From Syngnathus acus (lineage: Eukaryota; Chordata; Actinopteri; Syngnathiformes; Syngnathidae): a stretch of 64,000 nucleotides of DNA. A program made the translations under genes and the position numbers. This document shows, one piece after another, positions 51,335 through 64,000 of the stretch. The notes under the pieces were generated by a model. The model saw only the letters and a list, made by a program, of their open reading frames with translations, searched no databases and was not told where the DNA came from. The stretch is taken from the NCBI RefSeq assembly GCF_901709675.1, contig NC_051093.1:5973053-6037052 (forward strand), in the 5' to 3' direction. How positions within the stretch are numbered: position 1 is the stretch's first letter; every line of letters begins with the position of its first letter.

Positions 51335-51335
51335 G
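51268..51335. repeat. (GTT)n microsatellite
   Basis: About 22 GTT units, immediately followed by a GATA array; on the minus strand it would read as polyasparagine. Confidence 0.95.
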
Positions 51336-51350
51336 AGCAACGCGGTCGAC

Positions 51351-51444
<94 letters not shown>
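51351..51444. repeat. (GATA)n microsatellite
   Basis: About 23 uninterrupted GATA tetranucleotides. Confidence 0.95.
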
Positions 51445-51445
<1 letters not shown>

Positions 51446-51803
51446 TATATTCATCCGCAATGAGATTTTACTGGAAAATAAACTATTTTTTTCACCCACA
51501 AGGATACTTTATATGTTCCAGGATCACACAAGACTCCTTGCACTACAGTGGGTGATGAAAAATACAGCATGAGGAATACATTAAATTTTCACTTTACAAT
51601 GCACGTTATCTTAATGAAGTTGTACACCTTCCGGTGGAGAGTGGGGTCACATGGAACCTATAAAAAAACACACACGAGCTCATTTATGGTAGGCTTTTCG
51701 GATTTGTCATATATTACCTTCAACAGTCTTTTTTCTGAAGCGTTAGTAAATTATTTATTTACAGCATGCAACATGATAATGTAATGAATAATCAAATCTC
51801 AAA

Positions 51804-51850
51804 TCTCTCTCTCTCTCTCTCTCTCTCCCCTTCTCCCTCCCTCCCTTTCC
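51804..51850. repeat. (CT)n / polypyrimidine tract
   Basis: About 47 pyrimidines, first CT dinucleotides then CCCTT units. Confidence 0.9.
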
Positions 51851-51862
51851 ATCTCAAGTTGA

Positions 51863-51935
51863 CGGACCCAGCCAATTTGGCCCAACTTCCTGGGTTGGTC
51901 CCATTTTTAATCAATTTCTAAGGGTTTAGGAACGT
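51863..51935. repeat. Copy E of the ACCCA/TGGGT-rich dispersed repeat
   Basis: GGACCCAGCCAATTTGGCCC followed by AACTTCCTGGGTTGGTCCCA and TTTTTAATCAATTTC match the core of the family. Confidence 0.5.
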
Positions 51936-52500
51936 GTCATAATGTAGACCAATTTATGAAAATTCCCATGGGATTATTTACAAGTCTACCCAAAATGTTG
52001 CAAAAGCTATGAGACGTGTCAACTCAGCAGGTTTAGTTCTCAACTGAAAAACGTCTCGTTGTTCCGCTTTTCACCTCTAGATGGCAATGTCGGTCCATTT
52101 GCTAAATCATTCACCGCCATGTATGGAAAGAAAACTACCGTCTGAAAAATAATACAGTGAAAAAATCGTAATTGTTGTGTGTGTGTGTGGGGGGGGGGGG
52201 GATTAGTTGAGAAATGACTCAGAGTAAATTATTAATACTTTCAATCTATATGCATTGCCTTTGATAGCAAAGTTGACCCCACCAACGTGGACGTCACAAG
52301 GCATAGGAGCGTAGTTTTCTATTGTTTCTATGAATATTGGTGGTCTTCAGTGGCATCTATGTATTGGTCATATCTATGGTGATGTTTTTTTGCAGACCGG
52401 ATTTCCTATCGATTATCCAATAGCGATATAGGACACGGGATGTGTTTGAAAGGTCGCCCCTTGTCGCCCGGTAAGTAGTAAATGTTCCAGTTCACTGGTT

Positions 52501-52756
52501 CCGCCTCCACAAGTTTTGACCAATAAAATACTTTCTTGAGTAACAAACATCTCTCCAATAGGCTACATTAACGGAAGTTACTTGATGACGTACGATACTA
52601 CTTCCGCTTCTGAGATTTACTGTCCAATGGGCGATTAGGACGTACACACATTTCTTATAAATGACAAGGTGACAGTCTTTTGCGTTCTGCCTTCATTGAC
52701 TACCGCTCGCTGCTAGAGAAGCTAATCAGGGACCCTCCCGATACCGTAACTAACCG
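52501..52756 (+). promoter_or_regulatory. atp5mc1 promoter and non-coding first exon
   Basis: CCAAT boxes at 52520-52524, 52555-52559 and 52624-52628 precede a TTATAAATG element near 52655-52663. A probable untranslated exon follows (about 52685-52756), ending ACCG|GTAATA. The next exon, with the ATG, opens at 53892 after TTCTCAG. The exact start is not visible. Confidence 0.5.
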
Positions 52757-53900
52757 GTAATATTTGCTGTAGCTTCCTTTTTCTTTTGTGCACTGATGTT
52801 AGTTAGCTTTTTAATGCATTCTTAGTTCTGTCGGAGCTCGTCAGGAAACGCTTCTGAACTATACCATGTAGCAACTTAGCTAGGTCGGCCATTCAAAGAT
52901 GGTACCGATAGATGTCAGCTGATTCGCTGGTCATTTCGTATTAATGTGTAAAGTGGTGCTATTTGTTCCCTATTGTGCACGCATGCAATTTGTTTTTTGT
53001 GTCTTGTTTGGCGATTCTCGGTCACACGCCATTACGCGACTGATTTGCACCCTTATGTACTGGATGTACTACTCTTTCTGTCTGCAGGCCTTTTGTGCTT
53101 CGTTCAGGCGTCTCTTGTCAAGACCTCGCTCTTTCTTCTACTTTCATCATCTGCATTTTTAGCATTGCATTGCGTTGAAGATTTAGTTTTGATGGGTTTG
53201 CACTGTGATCGAGAAATCATTAGTAATTCATTTTGACCTTCAGGTACGGTACGTGCTTAGCTTAGCAACATGATATTAGCACTGGCTGGCAGTGTGTGTC
53301 CCATCCCACTCCAGGACAACCATTTGTGACCCCGTGTATGAACTATTAGACGGGCAAGTGTTCAGATTAACCTCTGATCAGTGTTTGGAACATATTTCAC
53401 GACTGGTATTTCAATCAAAGCTAGGTGACATCTTAAGCTGAAGTGTCCTCCAGGCTTCAGGAAATGGCGCCTCTAAGCAAAGGGGAGCTGTAGCCGTTTT
53501 TCCCCAGCTTTATCGGCAGACTTCATATTCTTAAATTAAATCGCCAAGTGATCCAAGTCTGTTGATAATTGGATTAGCCTCCAAAAACGAAGTGGCCAGC
53601 AACAACGCTAGACTTGACCGCAGCATGTTCATACGGTTCTTCACACTTATTTCCTGACATTGTAGTGACGTCATTTGTTTTCTACCATGTTTCCGAAATT
53701 ACATTTAGGCATTTTATCACAATGCCCCCCTAAGAGAGGAGAACTTATAAATGCACTCACAAACTGATTTATGTTCATATAGCATTCTCAATTTTTATTT
53801 TTTATTTTTTTAAGATTATCTTTTGATTTAGCACAATGTTGTGTGTTTCAGTGTTTGAATTCCATGCTGCAATGCATTTTCTCATTCTCAGGTTCCAGCC

Positions 53901-54924
<1,024 letters not shown>

Positions 54925-55160
54925 ATCTGGAGACAATCACACCTTCAGCTTCTTTTACACCTTTCCCGTCAACTCTCCATCGAAGTTACCTTCCCTCCAT
55001 CCATTCAACGGAGTGAGGATGTTCCAGAACAGGAACTCTAATGTGCTGATGGGGCCATTCCAATTAACAGAAATCAAGAGTAAAGGCTGATACACATCAG
55101 GATACATTTTTATGTTCTGTAGTTTTTCTGGAAAACCATTTCAGTATGAAAAATATCTTG

Positions 55161-55166
55161 AATAAA
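55161..55166 (+). terminator. atp5mc1 polyadenylation signal
   Basis: AATAAA about 237 bases after the stop codon, the first on the plus strand in a typical 3' UTR position. Confidence 0.7.
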
Positions 55167-55764
55167 TGGTTGGAACAAACTTAATTTGCAATTCAGTCTT
55201 TTGTTTAGAAACATTGTAATATTTTCATCTTAATAATGCTGTGTTAATTTAGAAGGTAGTCCATGGATGAGATGAGGATCTAACAGGAATATCCATCATT
55301 CAATAAAATGGCCTCTGGATGTACTTTTATTTGACTTATTGTGACTGAAGGGGAAACTCAAATTGCATGATTCCAAATTGCACACCTCAGAACCAGATCA
55401 TACACATGCAACTGCATAAAATGTTGCACTACACAGAATGTTTAATATTTTCTTCTGCATTGCAAAGAGCAACATGAGGTGAGTTAGGCAACTGGTTAGA
55501 ATTGCCTTTCTAGTGAAGTGATGTAGGCATTTTCTATGAATGACTGACCTGGGCATTACTGTCTTCAGGTTAGAAAAAATGGTCAATATTTTTACCTTAT
55601 GCTTTAAGACCAGATACAATAAGACAAAAACATGATTTATTTAGCACTTAACTTTGAGATAATCAATCTTACTTGCCCAAAACAAAATGACACGACAAAA
55701 CATTTATGTCCGATCACATTTACATCATAAGGTAAATAAAACATTTGAAACACTAACACACGGA

Positions 55765-55862
55765 AGGAAATCCACACAGGCACAGGGAGAACATACAAAC
55801 TCTACACAGGAAGGCCGGAGTCAGAATTGAACCTACCACCTTATTGTGAAGCATGTGCTTGG
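55765..55862 (-). repeat. Third fragment of the fish retroelement-like repeat
   Basis: CACAGGGAGAACATACAAAC, CACAGGAAGGCCGGAGT and GAACCTACCACCTT match the GGGGAGAACATGCAAAC/GAAGGCCAGAG part of the copy at 11112-11395. Confidence 0.55.
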
Positions 55863-55896
55863 GTATGAAGTCACCAGGAGGCTACGGGAGGAGCTT

Positions 55897-55901
55897 TTAT
55901 T

Positions 55902-55931
<30 letters not shown>
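55897..55931. repeat. (ATT)n repeat
   Basis: About eleven ATT/TTA units with one interruption. Confidence 0.85.
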
Positions 55932-55932
<1 letters not shown>

Positions 55933-56484
55933 CAGTCTTTGTGACGACCGCAAAGTGTTTGAAATGAGTAAACACGAGGCATAACACGACATATACGTTT
56001 ACTTTGAGGCGCACTTACTTTGAAGCATTACCGGAAGTTCCCCAAATACCGTGTGCGTGTGAATCTTGACTTGAAACGACGTCCGATGTCGAAGTTGAGC
56101 ACTCTCGTGCTTTTGACAAGGTTACGGGTGGTAAGAATTATTTTTATTCGGAACCCATATTTTTCCAAGTCAACATTATCTGCTGGTACGCTCTCCCATA
56201 GATTGTCATAATGCGGAAGATGTGAGTTTGCTAGCGGTTTTCGACTTTTTTTTAGGCCTGCGGAAAACACAGTGTAAGCTAACGAGGAATAGCTACTATG
56301 CCTGGGGAAGAAATGTTTCGTTTTCTGGTCTCATCTGGACCCGACTCGTCGTTTCTCTGATACCACTGAAGCACCACAGAAGCAGAGAGACTTTAAACTT
56401 GTCGTCCTGCTGTCAATGCTTCTAATAATTTGTGTACATTATTGAACACCAGCATTTTAGCTCCAGCTTGATAGCTTGCGAGCT

Positions 56485-59400
56485 ATGGCGGACAGTATTG
56501 AAGATGCGTCAACCGGTGATACACATGGCTCTAGCGTTACCGGACAAACCGGTGGATCTTCGCCCTTCCCGAGTTTGGGAAACTCCCCGGCTGATGGACC
56601 CCTCGGCACCAATACGGCCCCGGCTTCTGAGGGTGACCAGACTGCCGTAAGCCATGATGGATCTCCAACTGATGGTCTCCCGGCTTCTCAGACGGACTTT
56701 TGGAGCGTGTTTGTCTTATCTCCACCGGTCGTGTCGGTGTCACCGAACGTACACACCTCTTCACCCCCTCAAGGTGTTGGACAAGGTGTCGCCGGAGTGG
56801 CTGGACCTGGCCCCCTAACACAGGTCTACGCCGCTTCTTGGGATCCTACCCGTAGTACGGACTGGGATAACGAAAAGACGTCGCAGCCAGCTATTTTAAG
56901 AATAAAAAGGTAATCAACGAAACTGAAAGTGTTTTGCTTCTCTCCGTCACTTTCTGCGGAATGAAAACTGACTTAACGAAAGACTTGAAATCGTGTTGAC
57001 ATCAGTACTTTATTTTGCTTTTCACAAAGTTTCAAATTTCTGGAGCCCTTGAAGACCTTTAAATTAAATGACATCCAACCCTGTTGATCTGGGATCTCTG
57101 GAGTCTTATCTTAAGCCAATAGTCTTAAACTTGGGTTTTAAATTTGGACAGTGATTTTCAAATTGGACCTCCAAATCAGTGCATGTGTTAAATCCCGCTA
57201 TTTCCATCTTTTACAGCTTGCTAAGGTAAAGAAAGCACTTCCTTTCTTGCCTTTGTTACTTCTCGGCTAATCTACTGTAATGAACTTTATTTTAAATCAG
57301 TCAGTCTTCCTTCAAATGCTCCAAAATTCTCATCGGAGCTCGTATTTCCTGTTTTCACTGTCTTTTGTGTTTGTCCCATTGCTATATGTCAAGCGTTTTG
57401 TTACAGCTCCAGCTATATTATGTATTGTATTTGATCACAGAAGATATCTGAGATTTCAGAACGTTCAAAGAGTGACCTACTATTGTTTTGTGTTGTTAGG
57501 GATATTATGTCTATCTACAAGGAGCCGCCTCCTGGGATGTTTGTTGTTCCTGATCCTCAAGACATGACCAAGGTAAAAAAAAAAAAATCGAGATTCAACT
57601 TGACACTGTTGATTTAGCTTGTAAAATACATCTGTGGCTTTTTAAATAAAACCTCGTGAAATATTTTTTTTCAGTCAAGTACAAGTGCAATACACTTTTC
57701 CCATTGTAAAGAACCAAAATAAAAATGTTAAGCAATTGTTATTCAAACATCCATGTTCCTGCTGTGTTTTAAGTACATTTAATGTATTAAGTACATTATC
57801 TTTTCTTTCTAAGATCCATGCGCTGATAACGGGACCATTTGACACACCTTATGAGGGTGGTTTCTTCCTCTTCCTGTTTCGATGCCCACCCGACTACCCT
57901 ATCCACCCTCCACGGGTCAAGCTCATCACCACCGGTCAGAACACTGTCCGGTTCAATCCCAATTTTTACCGTAATGGCAAGGTCTGCCTCAGCATCCTCG
58001 GGTAAGGCCCAAGTTACACATTTATTATTATGTAGTGTTTGTCCAATTTTCATAATAATCCAAAGCATCATTTCTGTGCAGTTTCTACTCATGACTCAAT
58101 GATAATGAGAAGTGTTTATCATATTTTTCAGACAATACGTCACTTTTTTTTGTCCCAGAGTTTGGCTGTTACTGAGACTCAGGTGTGACTTGGAGCTCGT
58201 CCAAAATTGGCTTACCTAACTAGAATTCTGGTGTAAAGTACCAAATGTATTTGCCAACAGCCCAAAAAAGTCACGATTAGGGAACAAGCATTTTGAGGGC
58301 CAGATTGAGCTCTTACTCAAATATTATTAACATAATTTTAATAAACAAGACTCTTGTAGTATAAGTCGCAGAACCAGACAACGAAAAAAATAGTGCGATG
58401 AGTCTAAAAAATATGGTAATTATGGTGCACCTTTATCTTAGAGATTCTTATTCTTAAAAAATGTAATTCCATTTAATACTACAAAATTGCCATAACACTG
58501 TACATTTATAAAGAATTTTGTCTTTATTTATAATGTGATTTTTAATGAGAGTGGCAATACTTTATTATGGCACCCTCAGAGAATGTACTTTCAATTTCGT
58601 GTTACCTGTTAAAATGAGAATGGACATTTGCATTGTTGTACAGAACATGGACAGGGCCAGCATGGAGTCCAGCGCAGAGCATCTCCTCTGTCCTTATTTC
58701 CATCCAGTCACTGATGACAGAGAAACCTTATCACAATGAACCTGGATTTGAGCAGGTACACCCTTAACAGATTTTTTTTTTTATAGAAACTGCACATACC
58801 TATGCAACACAATGATGATATGTCTGTGTGACTTTCAGGAGCGACATCCAGGGGACAGTAAGAACTATAACGAGTGCATACGTCATGAAACCATGAGGGT
58901 TGCTGTGTGTGACATGCTGGAGGGCAAAGTCCCCTGTCCTGAAGCTTTGTGGCAAGACTATTTTCTTTCCCCATCTCTTTGGTGCTTTCTTCCGATCGTT
59001 TTCTCACCTCTGACACTTGCCTATCATTTATTGTGTGTTTATTTTAAGGAGTGTGATGGAGAAGTCTTTCCTAGAATACTATGATTTCTATGAGGGAGTT
59101 TGCAAAGAGAGGCTTCATCTGCAGGGACAGAACATGAAGGTGACTACTGATAGTTCACATCACATAGCTTGTTAACATGACCTGTTATTTTATGAAGAAA
59201 TTATTGAAAATGGATGCTAAGGTCGGGGCCCCACCTTCTGCTTCTGGGCATGTGTGAAAATAAATAAAAAAAATAAAACCAATGTTTACCAAAAGTGTTA
59301 GCTAGCTAGCAAGCTAAAGAACTAACTAGATTGAATGTCCTCTGCAAACCCCTTCCAGGACCCATTTGGAGAAAAGCGTGGCCGTTATGACTATCAGCGG

Positions 59401-59538
59401 CTGCAGACTCGGCTCAGCGCCATCCATAGACGGATACGGGAGAAACGTGTGATGAGCGAGCCCAACGACAACGACTCGGACTCTGAAAGCAGCTCTTCTG
59501 AGACGGACCCTGACAGCCAGGGAAGCATCCAGCCATGA
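56485..59538 (+). CDS. ube2z: Ubiquitin-conjugating enzyme E2 Z
   Basis: E2 enzyme charged by UBA6 with ubiquitin or FAT10. Seven exons: 56485-56909, 57500-57572, 57814-58001, 58644-58755, 58839-58951, 59049-59139 and 59359-59538; 393 residues. The start at 56485 (GCTATGG context, MADSIED like the mammalian MAES) is preferred. The first ~125 residues are low complexity. The UBC fold spans from [20 protein letters not shown] through [26 protein letters not shown] and [20 protein letters not shown]; the catalytic Cys is residue 224 (human Cys188). The C-terminal extension ends in acidic [14 protein letters not shown]. All introns are GT-AG except that after exon 5, where the best reading is a GC donor (TG|GCAAGA), keeping length with homologues. 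Longer than the human protein (354) because of the N-terminus. Confidence 0.94.
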
Positions 59539-60830
59539 TACTGTAAAACAGACCAAGAAGAGAGGACTTTTTTTTTTCTTTTCTTTTTTTGCTGCAAGAA
59601 ACAAAAAATCCGAATGTCTCATGAAACAATTTCGTATCCCATGTTTTCATTTTTTGTTTTTGTTTTTTTAAAAAAGAAGCAAAGATGTTGCTCCCCAGAA
59701 AATGACCGCACTACAGCAAGAGAACTCAACACCATTGAGGAGTCAAACACTGGCAGATTTACTCTAGCTGTATATTCGTGCTACTTTTGGAGCTAATCAG
59801 CTATTATTTTGAAATCGTTTGGACTAGAAGAGGCTCTGCAGATGTATAGTACATTTTGACATTAAACATTCCCTTGTGCTTGTCAAAACAAGAAAAAAAA
59901 CTAAATGACAATGACTTAAAAAGAGCAATCAAATTGGTCAATTAAATAGCAGGTTGTCAATTGATGATGTCCCTCTTACATCTTAAGTTTGAAGTACTGG
60001 TTAAATGGAGGGCGTTAGGTACTTTATGGACATTAAAAGTAAATATTGCATTATTATCGTGTTTGTTTTTAACATGTCCAATCTTAGTCAAGAAACTCCA
60101 AAGTTCCTACCAAGATGAAGTTCTGTCATTTTTGTTACACACTGCAAATATTGCTGCTATTCCCGTTTGCAGCTTATTTAAGATGAGGACAATATCACAA
60201 ATGCTAAATTGTGTACTTCATGTGGAGCTCGCCCAGCATTACGTTTGTCCCCACACTCCCAAATTCCAAACTTCAGTTAAATGTCTCATCCATGTCTTCC
60301 ATAGTTTAGTAGCTGTTTTGTAGCTGGCAGCAAAATTATTGCTAAAACTTGAGAAAGCAAGGTTTCCCTTTCTAGGTGTCTTTCAGTGTATCTCAATGTA
60401 TTTTTCATGCAATGATCAGCATGGGCAACTTTTGTTTTCCTCATTTGACTGTAACTAACACTTCAATGATCAGCATTTGTAAAGTTTGAATATGGAACGA
60501 CACCATAGAAATTGTACCAGTCTTGTCCACCTTCCATTGGCCACCAGTATGTTTCTGCCTTTGGTTCAATAGCCAAGTTAAGGTTAAGTGGGACCTTTTA
60601 TCAGTGCAATGCACTCTATTCCTTTGGCAGGGATAAGGTTAGAAAACCTATGTTTACTTGGGGCATTTCAATTATACAAGGCTTTATTGCACAACAAATA
60701 TGAAAAGCAAAAACTGATATCTGTTGTGAGTTCTCTCTTGCTTATTAGTGATTCCTTTCAGGTCATTGGGGTTTGTTTGTGCTGTTATAATGTTCTGTAA
60801 AATTACAGAATAAAATAAATGGTCTTGGAT
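59539..60830 (+). other. ube2z 3' UTR
   Basis: About 1.27 kb of AT-rich sequence without a further gene, ending in overlapping AATAAA signals. The extent is inferred from the position of the first strong signals. Confidence 0.6.
60809..60819 (+). terminator. ube2z polyadenylation signals
   Basis: Two overlapping AATAAA hexamers (60809-60814 and 60814-60819). Confidence 0.6.
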
Positions 60831-61427
60831 ATGCATGTTTTTATGTTCTGAAATATACAGGGAATCAGATGTGTTCTGAACTGGATTTGGAATAATCAAA
60901 ATTTATCTCAATTATCTCAATCTTTCCTTAATTATTAAAGTCAAATATATTAGAAAAATTACTAAAATACGGCGTATGCAGTTGTACCGCAGATGGGCAA
61001 AATAAAATAAGCCAATGAGCCAAAAACTGTATATTTCTGTTGCAAGGAAATTTACAATTCCAGAGGTATTAAAAAAAAAAAAATCATAAACCCTACAAGA
61101 AGTGTATGTTAAGTTATCTTTTGAAAATATAAACATAATTAACCTATATGAACTATTCAAAATGATCATGTCTTAAAATACATTTCTGACCATGTGGTTA
61201 TTTTACTGAATAATGACGAGTATATCTTTAATGTAGCCTGCTTTGCCTTTTAATTCTCAATCAATTATTATATTTACCTGTCGGCATTTGTGTACATTGT
61301 CTTTGCTGGCCTATAAATAATAGAATCGTGAGGACTCCCCAGCCCCCTCTTTTTTTGATCCCATGGTGCACCTGTCTCCCGGTGCGCTTGCAACGTGGTG
61401 AGCTCCAATCCAGTGTTCCGTGACGGC

Positions 61428-64000
61428 ATGGTCTCAAACAATCAGGGACGTGTTAGGAGAGTCAAATTGCTTCCTCCGGCTCCTGCTTTTCAGGTAAATT
61501 ATTGTCACATACGTTTAAGAAATTTTAGGACTGATTGATCATTTTGTTAGAATCCTGACTAGTTGCCTTGCAAAGCGCTAATTCAAACTTTTCACCACCA
61601 CGACAGGTTAACCGGCTGACACTGTTTGTAAATTTCCATTTTTAGTTACCAGGTTTCTTTTTTTCCTTTCTTTCCTACATTAACAAGCTGAGCCATGATT
61701 GATCATTATTTTATTTCTTAGCAACTTTAGATTTTATTTTGCTGCGAGTATCATTAGTTATATGATCAATTAAGACTAGTTAGCAGCTTCACAGATGAGT
61801 TTTTTTTTTTTTAATCAGATTATTTTAGTAGATCCTTTCTTTCTACATACTTTGGCCTTTCCATCATGTTGGCAGAGGTTCATTTTGGTCTTATCAGTGA
61901 ATAAAATCATATCACTTCAAAACAAAGTGAAGGAAAGGTAAGCAATGATTTTTGTCTTTTCTATAGAATCACAGAAATAAATTGTGGTATATTTATCATG
62001 ATATAAATTGGCCTATATTGTGATTTTTCTTTTTTTTTTTCTCCACATGACCCAGCACTAGCTGCACTTGCAATGACACTATGTACTCTATGTACGTTGC
62101 GTTAATTCATGCTTGTAGATATAATCCTTGTGATGAAATGTAGGCAAACAGGATTTTAACTCTACACTGAAGACTGTGCTTAATGTTGTCATCTAACCAG
62201 TAAAAAGAGAGTGATGTTACATGTTCTGGACATATTTTGGTAATCCCCCACCACCGATGACAGAGCTGGCAGGCCTGTTGGGTAAGGTGAAGAACTATCA
62301 GCCCCACCCAGATACTTTCTTCTCTGTGCTGTACACCTGTCTGGCAAGTACAGACTCACTCGGGCGTGGCTTTGTTCTCTATTGCATTAAGGAGACTTGT
62401 CAGAGGACTATGTTGTAGAAAAGCTCATGGACGTATTGCTTTTCTGATTTTTGTGAGCTTCATTTATCCGGGAGAAAAGCTGAAGGTATTTTGTTTGGAC
62501 TGTTTGGAGTACAGATCTTCACACAGAGTAAAGGTGTGTTTGGATTCAATATTTCAGTCTTTGATTTCATTTTAGTTGATCTCAAGTGATCAGTGTGTCC
62601 ATTCAATACTTGCTAAATGTATTTTGACTGTTGTGGGGAGAAATATTTGTAGTATTTAGAACCATGGTTTCTGTATGACAATTATACAATCCATCAAACT
62701 TTGATTACAAACTCAGAATCCTGCAGTATTTCAGGATGAAAATGTTTGATACAGTACATAACATTTTTATAATTTCCTGTACCTATTAATTATCTCTGCT
62801 AAACTGAAAGGCATTCATTTTGAATAATTTGATTAGTTAATAGCAATTGGAAAATAAATCAAACGTGATTTATTAGTTGTGAAGGATAGGGCCTAGGTGT
62901 CAAACTCAAGGCCTGGGGGCCAGATACGGCCCATCGCATCATTTAGTGTGGCCCGCAAAAACAAATTGTGGATCGACTTCATTTGTCAATAATAAAATTG
63001 CAAATTGTCTTCACTTTAAAAAAAAACTACAGCTATTGCTAGCAATTTCTATTACCATTCATCTTTTTAAAATATTTGAACAGTTTTTACTAGTCTCTGA
63101 TTTCATCATTTTCTTGTATAGCTTATATATAATTTTATAGTTCTCCACATATTATATAGACTGTAATGACTTTTGATGGAGGCTCCTATCACTGAAAATA
63201 TTACTATTTTATTTCAGCATGAATTTTACCAGCATTATATCATGGTTATGGGTAACCAAAATGTACTTTAAATGTCTGTTGTGGTTTGAGTTGGCACAGA
63301 TTTTCTTGTCACATTTTTCTGTTATCTTATTCTTCTTTTGTCTTTTATCCATGAATACAGCCGCTGTAGCGTTATGCACTGATGAGAAAATGTGATGCTA
63401 TCCGTCGTTGAGGTTCTTAGTCACATTTCTACAAGTCCACTAAGAATAAACAATTGAACTTAGAAAAGGTGCCCTGACTAAATTGTTAGACACTTAGGAT
63501 GCCACCACCATGCTGAATATTGCAAATTTTACAGCTTGCATATTAAAAATGCAAGTGCAAGCAGCCTCAAAAACGTTGGAAAAGAAACTACTTTTTTTGT
63601 ACCGTGTAGTAAAGTAATACAACCTGTTTATGCAGTTATTTTAAAATATTTCTGGTTTGAAAATGACACTTCCGCTGTGGTATCACAATGATCCGTTTGT
63701 TTCAGTAATCTTATTTTGAGATTTAAAGTTTATAATTTGTCTAGTCACAATGTTTTGATCATTTAAAATCTCAGAGTTTCATAAGGGAGATTTGTTTGTG
63801 TCCAATTAATAAAATCACATTTTTTGAAAATTTTGCTATAGTTGTAACTCGCGTCTGTTGCTTTTGTTGACCCTCCACAGTTCCGTTTACTGTGCAGTGA
63901 CACACAGCCAGTCCTCAGTCCTGTCACGCTTGACAGTGCACCAATGGACCCCCAGCTGTGCCCACCCTCGCTTAGTAGCAACCATTCATTGATATCAGGC
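61428..64000 (+). CDS. Two candidate coding exons of an unidentified gene, cut by the right edge
   Basis: A GC-richer block at 61360-61493 ends in CTTTTCAG|GTAAATT and encodes MVSNNQGRVRRVKLLPPAPA-FQ from an ATG at 61428; the same frame is open back to 61359. At 63881, after a canonical CCTCCACAG acceptor, a second block stays open in the matching phase to the window end (FRLLCSDTQPVLSPVTLDSA-PMDPQLCPPSLSSNHSLISG). Phase 0 at both borders supports one gene. A 12-codon upstream frame starts at 61363. I do not recognise the protein; it is not SNF8, the next human gene. The exon pairing is inference. Confidence 0.35.
61500..63870. other. AT-rich interval (possible intron of the unidentified gene)
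   Basis: No coding sequence recognised. An open frame near 62221-62418 contains MTELAGLLGKVKNYQP but has no recognised family. A dispersed repeat lies at 62895-62975. Confidence 0.4.
62895..62975. repeat. GTGTCAAAC/GGCCCGC dispersed repeat, copy 2
   Basis: AGGTGTCAAACTCAAGGCCT followed by GGGGGCCAGATACGGCCC and GTGTGGCCCGC, a common fish repeat pattern; compare 27236-27330. Confidence 0.6.

Larger units (their letters stand above)
55167..56484. other. atp5mc1-ube2z intergenic region and ube2z 5' flank
   Basis: Contains a fish dispersed-repeat fragment (55765-55862), an ATT repeat (about 55897-55931) and, just before ube2z, a stretch that must include the ube2z promoter and 5' UTR. Open frames here (for example 56020-56211) have no recognised homology. 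Confidence 0.5.

Noticed and set aside
51212-51499. 95-codon minus-strand frame with poly-Asn and repeated IYLS
   Set aside because: Direct translation of GTT and GATA microsatellites.

Overview
The window is a piece of a teleost fish genome covering the 5' (posterior) half of a HoxBa cluster and its flank. Four Hox genes lie on the minus strand. In increasing coordinate they are hoxb6a (truncated at the left edge), hoxb8a, hoxb9a and hoxb13a. To their right, on the plus strand, come atp5mc1 (F-type ATP synthase subunit c) and ube2z (the E2 enzyme loaded by UBA6). This is the synteny seen beside HOXB13 in tetrapods (ATP5MC1, UBE2Z). Hox9 and Hox13 members together with these neighbours point to HoxBa, because teleost HoxBb copies lack hoxb9 and hoxb13. 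Short introns, fish-type dispersed repeats and many dinucleotide arrays suggest a compact percomorph genome. The species cannot be fixed from sequence alone.

Layout: 1-1564 hoxb6a; 1.6-15.5 kb a 13.9-kb gene-free interval where hoxb7a would be expected but no homeobox is visible; 15.5-19.0 kb hoxb8a, with a near-complete miR-196 target site 3' of its stop; 19-29 kb non-coding; 29.0-33.3 kb hoxb9a; 33.3-46.3 kb non-coding, with no hoxb10a and no recognisable mir-196 hairpin; 46.3-48.0 kb hoxb13a; 48-52.5 kb a repeat-rich boundary; 52.6-55.2 kb atp5mc1; 56.5-60.8 kb ube2z; 61.4-64.0 kb two candidate exons of an unidentified plus-strand gene running off the edge.

Every Hox gene here has the two-exon structure with one intron just 5' of the homeobox. 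In all four the intron splits a codon after its first base, and the open frames join cleanly. The Hox genes would be read collinearly along the trunk-tail axis. hoxb8a is a predicted direct target of miR-196. atp5mc1 and ube2z are housekeeping genes transcribed away from the cluster, so the 4.6 kb between hoxb13a and atp5mc1 is the likely regulatory boundary.

Protein oddities: hoxb6a has two polyalanine tracts of 12 and 13 residues; hoxb8a has a long glycine-rich C-terminal insertion; hoxb13a keeps the ancestral Hox13 N-terminus that mammals lost; ube2z appears to use one GC-AG intron. Non-coding signals include CDX/Hox-type sites, CTCF-like sites, a five-copy dispersed repeat family, a 142-bp TA array, a compound GTT/GATA microsatellite, a perfect-arm palindrome and a duplicated exon-like segment. 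Motif and repeat calls were made by eye without alignment.
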